Shown here one piece after another: positions 56,872 through 64,000 of a DNA stretch of 64,000 nucleotides (positions are counted from its first letter, which is position 1; every line of letters starts with the position of its first letter). The notes under the pieces are model-generated. The model was not told the origin of the DNA, did not search any database, and saw nothing but the letters and a program-made list of their open reading frames with translations. The position numbers were made by a program, and so were the translations under genes. Origin of the DNA: Volvox africanus (taxonomy: Eukaryota; Chlorophyta; Chlorophyceae; Chlamydomonadales; Volvocaceae); NCBI GenBank assembly GCA_030268105.1, contig BSDZ01000003.1, forward strand, positions 1,860,001 to 1,924,000, in the 5' to 3' direction.

Positions 56872-59288
56872 GGACGGCAACCTAAGTTGCCAGCACAGCA
56901 CCTTCGGCTGCAGATGCACCGCGGTCGAAGAGAGAAATATGGTCCTGCGGCAATGGGCGAAAAATTAATTTTCTGTGACTTAAAATGGTTCAGGCTTTGA
57001 CCTTGACCGTGAGGCGGCGGCGGCATCCCAATCACATACAGCTACAACGCAAGGAAAGCTGCCCATATAGTTAATTTTTAATTAAGCTTAGCAAAGGCAT
57101 CGGTGAAGTCAGCCATGAAAATTGGAAAAGGCTTGAGCGTACCTTGGGTAGAAGACCTCGAAGCATGTCCGCGCCAGGTAGAAGATGCCACTGAGCATGG
57201 CTTTTAGGACAGGCCTAGCGACACAGCTCATGGTATCTGAATCCACGCAAACAAGCAAGCCTATCCAAAGAACAGGTGTGCTTGCAGCTTAAGGCCGCGG
57301 TGTGCGTATGTTGAAAGTCAGGTTCGATAGAGATAGAGTGTGCAGAGCAGGTAGCAGTAAACAACGTTGCATTTAAAACGCTGCAGTGAGAAAATGCGCA
57401 CTGAACGGCCTAAGTAGCAAAAGTTTGATGAAAGTACGGCGGAGAGTGTACCTCCATCATAATCTGCCCTGCCAGGGGCTTCTTTACATATGTGAGAAAT
57501 TTTGAGGTATTTCGTTGCTTACGGAAAGCTTTCAATCAATCCACGGTTATGATGGCACAGGGAAGTTATGTGCATTCAGTACTAAGCTGGAACCACGGCC
57601 AGTAGCGTCTGTGGACGACGCGAAGTTGAACCTCTTTTTCCTAGGATAGAATTTGCAGCTCTCAGCGTTTTATTATGGAATTATGAGGCCTTGGCGCATG
57701 CTCTTTCACGCTTCGATGCCTTTGATTTTCCTTCAAAGAGACGTATTTATATCGAACACGTTTCACTGGAAGATAAGCGCGTGGAGGGGAGATGCCACGA
57801 GAGAACTGTGCGTGTGGGGGCGTTGACGCGCGGCGGGCAGCAACTGAGGCGCAATCAGTTGGGGCTCAGCCATATGGGCGCTTGCCAGGAGCCTCTTTGT
57901 CCGACACCATGGATCCGGCGCGATCCATGCACCCAGCGCACTTGTCAAGCGTATGGTGCTTGCTGTGTCGTTGATTATGCAGTTTTATTCATTGTATATG
58001 CGCTGTATGCACAACGAGCTATGGGTAGCCGGAGATGAACCGTTCAAATAAATGCGTGTTGGGCATTAGACTACGTGTGTATGAGGCCGGATGGCCGTGT
58101 CTATTTATACATTAATCAGGACGTATTCACATACGGCTGGTAGAGGATGCCACGGCATGGGAACAGTGACATCCACGACAGTGTACGCCTGATGGCTGGT
58201 GCGTGCTCGTGCCTTCATGCATATCTAATTTGTGGATGGGCTGCGGGCTGAACGTGTGTGTATGTTTTTGTATGATATGTTCACGTTCACTGTTTGGAAA
58301 CTAGTTTGATAAGCCCCACCCCGCCGTTGGTATGGGCTATGGGTATGTGTTTATACCCCTTCACGTGATATGCTGATGACGAGCATGTGAACCATGCAGC
58401 TGTGTTGACTGCATTACCGAGCTACTAGAGCTGTGTAAACATCTTGCCGTATGCGTTAATTGCGTAGGCGTGTACTCAGACAGGAAGGGCGCAGAAAACT
58501 GAAACATAATGACATCTTGTCACACTGTAGGGGCTACGCAGCAAATATGGAATTATTGACGAGGGTCTGAGCTCAGGGTGTGCGTGGTTAAGAAAGTTAC
58601 ATGAAACACAAACAGAATTGTGGAAGTACCAATCACGATATAGTACAAAACATAGGTATCAGAGTCTGCCCAATTAAGGGTGGTATCGAAAGACACCGAA
58701 TATGAAGTCAAAGCCCCATATATATGTTTCGTTCCAGGGACAGGCAAAGTGTCCAAGGAAGCTCCCAAGGATCCTGGATCGCGTGTTTCTGGGGTCGTAA
58801 CCCTCCATGTGGTGGGGTTTCTTTACCTCGCACCCATTACTCCTCCATTGCACAAACAGGGACAATCAAGACGTCCCGGCCAAAGCCACTCCGGCGGCTA
58901 AGGCCCCCCTTTTGTCCCAGCCAAAGCCACTCCGGCGGCTAAGGCCCCCCCTTTGTCCCAGCCAAAGCCGCTCCGGCGGCTAAAGCCCGCTTCTTTTTGC
59001 CACTCGTTACACAAGCAAAGGACAATACGTCCCAGCCACAGCCGCCCTGGAGGCAGAGCCCCCGACCAGTCCACACCAGGGCATTAAATCTGCGTGGAAA
59101 GGGTTTGTTAGTCAGTAAGGACATGTCTAATTACTATCGTAAGAACTGAGCAACACAATAAAACAGGCAGGCCAAGTCCCACACTTACCTTCTGATGACT
59201 AACATAAAGCCCTGATAAGATGCATGCAATCCCCCCTTTGTTTCCCTTGCTCCACCCCTCGCTCGTCATATGCCTTCGGCATGCGCAT

Positions 59289-60164
59289 CTAGTTGTTGTT
59301 CTCAAGTCTGCTATATGCGACTTGCAAGTGTTCGAAGGCTTTGAAGGCCAACGCCCTGTGTTGCCCACCGAGCAGGTGACGGTGTGGGTTCACCTGCCAC
59401 CTGAGCCTGTCGTACACAGCCTTCCGTCCCTGGGTTTTGAACTTCTCCGGAGCAAGCTGGAAGATGAGATGGTCGCCAAGTGCCTCATCTTCCAGTTTGC
59501 TAAGTGTGATCACCCACTCAACCACATCCGCATTTGTAAGCCCCTCAGTGGGTATGACGACATGCCTCACGTGGCGCAACCCGTTATCTGCACTTTGGGT
59601 ATCTCCGCTTTCGGCCACGTGCCTCTCGTGGCACACCACGTTATCTGCACTTTGGGTATCCCCGCTTTCAGCCACGTCCCTCTCGTGGCACACCACATTA
59701 TCCGCACTTTGGGTATCTCCGCTTTTGGCCACATGCCTCTCGTGGCACACCACATTATCCGCACTTTGGGTATCTCCGCTTTCGGCCACGTGCCTCTCGT
59801 GGCACACCACATTATCCGCACTTTGGGTATCTCCGCTTTCGGCCACGTCCCGCTCGTGGCACACCACATTATCCGCATTTTGGGTATCTCCGCTTTCGGC
59901 CACGTCCCTCTCGTAGTTAACCTCTTTGGTATCACTCTCATAATTGCCGATATGGACCACTGGCACCTCGTGGTCGATTTTGCTCTCGATGCTCTGCGCA
60001 TCCTGGTGTTGGAACACAGACACCTCATAGTCAAACCCATCACTTTTGGTCCCATTTTTCCAGGGCTGAACTTCATGGTCAGGCTCACTGACGTCTGCCT
60101 CGCTGGGTATCTCCATAGGAACGACTGTCTGAGAACCCATAATCCAGCCAGATATTTGCTGCAT
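59289..60164 (-). CDS. Candidate repeat protein (unit 15)
   Basis: 291 aa, six central repeats. The frame is complete although the unit is interrupted 0.7 kb upstream of its start by the retrotransposon, so any promoter or upstream exon lying further away would be separated from it. Confidence 0.32.
   Translation of the reverse strand: MQQISGWIMGSQTVVPMEIPSEADVSEPDHEVQPWKNGTKSDGFDYEVSVFQHQDAQSIESKIDHEVPVVHIGNYESDTKEVNYERDVAESGDTQNADNVVCHERDVAESGDTQSADNVVCHERHVAESGDTQSADNVVCHERHVAKSGDTQSADNVVCHERDVAESGDTQSADNVVCHERHVAESGDTQSADNGLRHVRHVVIPTEGLTNADVVEWVITLSKLEDEALGDHLIFQLAPEKFKTQGRKAVYDRLRWQVNPHRHLLGGQHRALAFKAFEHLQVAYSRLENNN
59583..59914. repeat. 57-bp minisatellite, 6 copies (unit 15)
   Basis: Minus-strand order: D-N, D, H, H-K, D, H. 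This is the same map as unit 12, though three units away. Confidence 0.96.
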
Positions 60165-60882
60165 GGACGGCAACCTAAGTTGCCAGCACAGCACCTTCGG
60201 CTGCAGATGCACCGCGGTCGAAGAGAGAAATATGGTCCTGCGGCAATGGGCGAAAAATTAATTTTCTGTGACTTAAAATGGTTCAGGCTTTGACCTTGAC
60301 CGTGAGGCGGCGGCGGCATCCCAATCACATACAGCTACAACGCAAGGAAAGCTGCCCATATAGTTAATTTTTAATTAAGCTTAGCAAAGGCATCGGTGAA
60401 GTCAGCCATGAAAATTGGAAAAGGCTTGAGCGTACCTTGGGTAGAAGACCTCGAAGCATGTCCGCGCCAGGTAGAAGATGCCACTGAGCATGGCTTTTAG
60501 GACAGGCCTAGCGACACAGCTCATGGTATCTGAATCCACGCAAACAAGCAAGCCTATCCAAAGAACAGGTGTGCTTGCAGCTTAAGGCCGCGGTGTGCGT
60601 ATGTTGAAAGTCAGGTTCGATAGAGATAGAGTGTGCAGAGCAGGTAGCAGTAAACAACGTTGCATTTAAAACGCTGCAGTGAGAAAATGCGCACTGAACG
60701 GCCTAAGTAGCAAAAGTTTGATGAAAGTACGGCGGAGAGTGTACCTCCATCATAATCTGCCCTGCCAGGGGCTTCTTTACATATGTGAGAAATTTTGAGG
60801 TATTTCGTTGCTTACGGAAAGCTTTCAATCAATCCACGGTTATGATGGCACAGGGAAGTTATGTGCATTCAGTACTAAGCTG

Positions 60883-60887
60883 GAACC
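60883..60887. other. Presumed target-site half of retrotransposon insertion
   Basis: GAACC directly abuts the LTR and is ordinary array sequence. Ty3/gypsy elements usually duplicate 4-6 bp, so a second GAACC should follow the far LTR, outside the window. Confidence 0.5.
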
Positions 60888-61367
60888 TGTTGTACCTCTC
60901 GTTCGCGTTTGCTCATGAGTATCTGCACGTCTGGAGACTATCGACACCGATGCGAGAGCACTTGCAAGTACAGCAAGGCAAGCGAGAGCAAACAGAGACA
61001 GCGGAAGACTTCAAGACGAAGAGAGATATAACTTACGGTCTTACAGGTCGGAATGATGCAATGGACGAAATCGCCGTCAGCGCCGGAAGCAAGCAATCAT
61101 CACGCGGCGGTGATTAGCGAAGTTCAGGCTTAGCTCGGGCTAAGGAGAGTATCGTATAGTAATAGTAATGTAGAACACACAAGTGTTCTCCGGTATCGAA
61201 TGTCTTGTCTAGCTTAGCCGTCCTCGCATCTGTTATACTCGCAGCATCGCAATGCCGTACGATTCACATTAGGAGGCCGATCCTAGATGTGACAACCCTA
61301 CTGCGTCTAGGCGATGTCTACGCATAACAACGTATAAGCCTTTCCGGCATTCGCATGATGCAAGGGT

Positions 61368-61385
61368 CCGGATAACAATATCCGG
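61368..61385. other. LTR hairpin 1
   Basis: CCGGATA and TATCCGG arms (7 bp, perfect) with an ACAA loop. Confidence 0.5.
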
Positions 61386-61437
61386 TTGCAGGGCATGCAT
61401 CGCGACAAGTGCGGCGCTCTCAACGTGTGCTTTAATG

Positions 61438-61466
61438 AAGTAATATTATATCGGATAATATTACTT
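61438..61466. other. LTR hairpin 2
   Basis: AAGTAATATTA and TAATATTACTT arms (11 bp, perfect) with a 7-nt loop. Confidence 0.55.
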
Positions 61467-61581
61467 ATCGTTTCGTAGCACGAGCATAATGCGCACTTCA
61501 ATGCCTCGAGCTTTCATGCATGCTAGGCGGATTTGCCATGGTGCGATGTCGTGATGGATAATGACAACATGCCGAATGCAT

Positions 61582-61609
61582 ATATAAATGTACACGAATA
61601 CATTTATAT
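61582..61609. other. LTR hairpin 3 / TATA-like region
   Basis: ATATAAATGTA and TACATTTATAT arms (11 bp, perfect) with a 6-nt loop. A further CATTTATAT copy follows at about 61621. Either strand offers a TATA-like ATATAAATG. It lies about 100-130 bp inside the LTR in element orientation, consistent with a U3 promoter, but this is unproven. Confidence 0.45.
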
Positions 61610-61716
61610 CATGCAGATTCATTTATATGCAATGTGTTCATCACAATAGCACTTCGCCTTGTAGGATCACATCGACCTACGCATCGGCGGGAAACTAACC
61701 GTAGCACAACAATTAT

Positions 61717-61726
61717 CCCCCCTCCC
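61717..61726 (-). other. Polypurine tract
   Basis: CCCCCCTCCC on the plus strand is GGGAGGGGGG in element orientation. It lies 5 nt upstream of the LTR start and 44 nt after the pol stop codon. This is where second-strand DNA synthesis is primed in LTR retrotransposons. Confidence 0.8.
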
Positions 61727-61770
61727 GTATGCAGCGTCCTCGCTGCATCATACAGCATCGACTGCAGGGG

Positions 61771-63771
61771 TCATTGGGCTTGCATGGCACGTTTGCGGGC
61801 TTCTTCGAGCAGGGGCTTCATGTCCTGTGAGAAGTTGCATGCCGGTTCCCATGAGTTGTGCTCGTCGGTATACCCTGTCCACTTAACCAAGTACTCGTGT
61901 ACTGTCCGCTTACGTCGGTGTCGGCCCACACGACGCGCGCGATAATCTAACACCCGCTCCACATCGTAAAACTTCTGTTTACCAGCGATCCAGGTCTCGG
62001 GAACTGGTTCGATCGCTGCGGGGGCGTTAGCAGGCTCAGGGACGGGTTCCGTACCACGATACAGACGAACAAGCGATACGTGAAACGTGGGGTGAATGGT
62101 CATATCAGCGGGCAATGCAAGCTGCACAGCCACATTCCCAACCATGCGCACGACAGGATACGGACCAATCCAGCGGGGTAAGAGTTTTCGGGATCCGTCG
62201 GCCAAGGAACGCAAGTTCTTGGTGCTTAGCAACACGAGTTGCCCCTCCGAAAACGTCACATCCTGCTTGGATTTGTTGTAGTATTCCGTCGTTCGTTGCT
62301 GCACCGCGTCCAAACACGACTTCGCGTCTGTGATTCGGGACATAAAAGACTTGGCAAAAAGTTTAGCAGCAGGCACGTTCACTTCCAACTCACGCCACAC
62401 GGGTAGCGCGGGATGAAACCCGTAGTTAAGAAAGAACGGACTTTTGCCTGTAGAGCGGTTAACAGCATTGTTAAGCGCGAATTCTGCCGCAGTCAAATAT
62501 GTATCCCAAACAAGTGGTGTGCGACCAGCATAATTGCGCAACATATCACCCAACGTCCGGTTTGTGCGTTCGGTTTGACCATCAGTCTGCGGGTGATACG
62601 CTGTGCTCAGGTTGACGCGCATGCCAACTAGTTTGCAGAGCGCTTCCCAAAACTTAGACGTGAACTGTCCACCGCGGTCCGAGATCACATTTTTGGGAAC
62701 CCCGTGTAACCAAACCACATTATCGAAAAACAAACGTGCGGTTTGCTCAGCCGTGCAGGATGATGTGCATGGTGCTAGGTGAACCATCTTAGTCAGACGA
62801 TCGACCATTACGAACACCGCATCGTATCCCCCCTCAGTTTTGGGCAGCGTGACTACGAAGTCCATGGAAACACTTTCCCAAGGCGCATCCGGGACAGGCA
62901 ACGGTTGCAACAACCCATGGCCCTTACCGGACAAAGCCTTATTGCGCTGGCACAGACTGCATGTCTGTACGAAGTTCGCCGCATCCTTAGCCAAACGAGG
63001 CCACCAAAAGGAACGTTGCACCAAGTCGATCAATCGCTTGCTACCAGGGTGTCCTGCTAACGGGTCCTCGTGGAACCGCGCAAGGATGTCGTAGCGTAGC
63101 GCGTCGTCGTTCGGAACGACGATTTGCGTAGCTGCACCCTCCGTCCGTAGCCAAAGGCCATTCTGCTTGCGAAGGTTTTCTACATTAGCCGGGTCCGCGA
63201 ACCAGGCGTCTGCGCTGTAGGCAGCCTTCAACCGCTCCGCGAGGTCCGTCGCGATCGGAACCTCCTCGCTACGCGGCCGCACGACGGGCGCTGCCAAAAT
63301 TGCAGCGTGTAGCGACGGATGTCGACTGAGAGCATCGGCAATATTCAATTTACCAGAAATATACTCCCAGGTGCAGTTGAACCTAGCTAGATATTCCATC
63401 CACCTAGCTTGACGGCGGTTCAACGTCGGAACGCTTTGCAAAAACGTTAGGGGCTTATGGTCAGTCTTTAAAGTAAACGGGCGTCCCTCGAGGTAACAGC
63501 GCCATTCCTTTAAAGCATGCAGCACAGCCAGAAGCTCCTGTTCCCCGGTGGTGTAGCGAATCTCCGCACCAGAAAACTTCTTACTCGTGAAGGCGATCGG
63601 TCGCCCTTCCTGTAACAATACAGCGCCGCTTCCAAATATTGAGGCATCAGACACTACCTCAACACGAAATGGCAACGAGTAATCAGGGAATGCAAGGGTG
63701 ACATCTTCGGCAATGATTCGTTTGAGCTCTTCGAATGCCCGCTGGCATTGCGACGTCCTTTGCGAGTTAGG
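61771..63771 (-). pseudogene. Ty3/gypsy pol: RNase H, integrase, chromodomain
   Basis: This frame is open from 63771 to the TGA at 61771. Positions count from the TTG at 63675. RNase H (1-118) has catalytic-type D10, E47, D72 and D114 and the ADALSR end. The integrase zinc finger has H202, H209, C239 and C242. The catalytic core has D272, D333 and E369, with exactly 35 residues between the last two (DD35E). A GPY motif lies at 504-506. A chromodomain (about 569-625) has Y570, W599 and W609 as likely methyl-lysine cage residues; in chromoviruses it targets integration to histone-marked chromatin. Upstream codons still read QCQRAFEELKR, the normal link from RT, so 63675 is not a true start. The RT thumb is in another frame, so this copy looks frameshifted although all IN and RNase H active-site residues are kept. 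A programmed shift at this place is not usual for the family. Confidence 0.93.
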
Positions 63772-63998
63772 TTAGTAAGCGGGGCCGCAATGATGGAATA
63801 TTTTTCAATGAACTTTCGGAAATAATTAGTCAAGCCAAGGAACTTACGCAGCTCCGTGAGGTTCTGAGGCGCGGGCCAATCGCGAACCACGGCGACCTTC
63901 CGCGGGTCCATCTTCACACCGGTGGCCGACACAATGTGGCCCAAGTATTCCACCTGAGGCTGCGCCCAAAAGCATTTGGCGCGTTTAGCAAACAATTG
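63654..63998 (-). pseudogene. Ty3/gypsy pol: RT thumb fragment, frame-broken
   Basis: Reading from the right edge, VEYLGHIVS, WPAPQNLTELRKFLGL, TNYFRKFIEKYS and IAAPLTNLTRKG are the standard C-terminal RT (thumb/connection) motifs. After LTRKG the frame should give a short segment with F-x-W and then CQRAFEELK. Here that segment is missing and CQRAFEELK lies in another frame. A net loss of roughly 16-22 nt near 63750 explains both. Residues after RKG in this frame are out-of-frame sequence up to the stop at 63654. The catalytic YxDD part of RT lies outside the window. Confidence 0.88.
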
Positions 63999-64000
63999 CT

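Larger units (their letters stand above)
55756..59219. repeat. Array unit 14, short form (3464 bp)
   Basis: Nine minisatellite copies, a near copy of unit 13 that differs at a few monomer positions. Its right part has the common CAGGCAAAG/GCTCCC alleles again. Confidence 0.95.
1..60887. repeat. Macrosatellite tandem array of 3.3-7.4 kb units
   Basis: Fifteen head-to-tail units are recognised by the recurring phase mark ATGCATGCAATCCCCCC at 7193, 14616, 21980, 25330, 28680, 32144, 35551, 38958, 42356, 45649, 48999, 52292, 55756 and 59220. The first unit is cut by the window edge. Units are nearly identical outside a 57-bp minisatellite, yet each has private or shared single-base variants, so this is a true array and not one unit copied by assembly error. 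Three long units lie left and eleven short units right. The right end is an LTR-retrotransposon insertion inside a unit, not a natural array edge. The architecture (long and short forms, internal ORF with a variable minisatellite) recalls yeast subtelomeric Y' elements, but no helicase or telomeric repeat is visible. Confidence 0.97.
59220..60887. repeat. Array unit 15, interrupted by retrotransposon
   Basis: Six minisatellite copies in the unit 12 order. Identity to other units runs through AGTACTAAGCTGGAACC and stops at 60887. There the LTR begins with TGTTGT instead of the unit continuation ACGGCCAGTAGCG. About 1.6 kb of the short-unit sequence is therefore displaced, presumably to the far side of the element. 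Confidence 0.95.
60888..61711 (-). repeat. 3' LTR (824 bp)
   Basis: The left boundary is exact: array identity ends at 60887 and TGTTGT begins at 60888. The right boundary is ACAACA at 61706-61711, followed by the polypurine tract. The ends form a 6-bp inverted repeat, TGTTGT/ACAACA, of the canonical TG...CA class. The interior has A+T-rich TATA-like ATATAAATG sequences (61580-61625) and three hairpins. The right boundary awaits comparison with the unseen 5' LTR. Open frames inside it are not supported as genes. Confidence 0.88.
60888..64000 (-). mobile_element. Ty3/gypsy chromovirus (3' part), inserted in array
   Basis: Right to left this region holds RT thumb, RNase H, integrase, chromodomain, polypurine tract and LTR. 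The pol order RT-RNase H-IN and a chromodomain at the integrase C-terminus define a Ty3/gypsy chromovirus. The 5' LTR, gag, protease and most of RT lie beyond the right window edge. The insertion interrupts array unit 15. Confidence 0.95.

Noticed and set aside
1..60887. Assembly artefact duplicating one unit
   Set aside because: Units differ by single-base variants, monomer order, a 9-bp deletion and spacer deletions, so they are distinct. The exact unit count still depends on the assembly.
60785..61117. 110-codon frame across the array/LTR junction
   Set aside because: It is a chance fusion of unit sequence and LTR sequence at the insertion point.
61634..63094. Plus-strand frames opposite pol
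   Set aside because: They are shadows of the strongly supported minus-strand RNase H/integrase/chromodomain frame or lie in the LTR.

Overview
The window is eukaryotic repeat-rich DNA. About 95% of it (1-60887) is one head-to-tail tandem array. The rest (60888-64000) is the 3' part of a Ty3/gypsy retrotransposon with a C-terminal chromodomain (a chromovirus), lying on the minus strand. The retrotransposon class, the absence of operon-like gene packing and a possible splice acceptor in the only plausible array gene all point to a eukaryote. The sequence alone does not identify the lineage. No rRNA, tRNA, CRISPR array or telomeric repeat was seen.

Array layout (units phased at the recurring ATGCATGCAATCCCCCC): the window opens 9 bp into a unit, so the array continues to the left. 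Three long units come first (1-7192, 7193-14615, 14616-21979; 7.2-7.4 kb). Eleven short units follow (21980-59219; 3293-3464 bp each), then a partial unit (59220-60887) cut by the retrotransposon. Each unit holds a 57-bp (19-codon) minisatellite of 6-9 copies, about 110 monomers in all. Short-unit lengths differ almost only by whole monomers: 3293, 3350, 3407 and 3464 bp for 6, 7, 8 and 9 copies. The one exception has a 9-bp deletion near 42235. Long units carry an extra 3.85-4.07 kb flanked by two copies of a roughly 0.73-kb direct repeat. A short unit is exactly what is left when those two copies recombine and one copy plus the spacer is lost.

Coding potential: the 57-bp monomer has no stop codon in five of six frames, so most long open frames over it are shadows. 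The best candidate gene is the minus-strand frame (e.g. 60-992), encoding repeats of CHERHVAESGDTQSADNVV type. It is open in all 15 units. Its flanks contain older, degenerate copies in the same 19-residue register. Its C-terminal 45 residues resemble helices II and III of a J domain, with NPH in place of the catalytic HPD. I rate it a plausible but unproven variable-repeat protein family, possibly one exon of a spliced gene.

Right edge: the array does not end naturally. An 824-bp LTR (60888-61711; TGTTGT...ACAACA) interrupts a unit after CTGGAACC. Next come a polypurine tract and a pol gene reading leftwards: RT thumb, RNase H, HHCC/DD35E integrase, GPY module, chromodomain. A frame break lies between the RT thumb and RNase H at about 63750. 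The array is predicted to resume beyond the element, outside the window.
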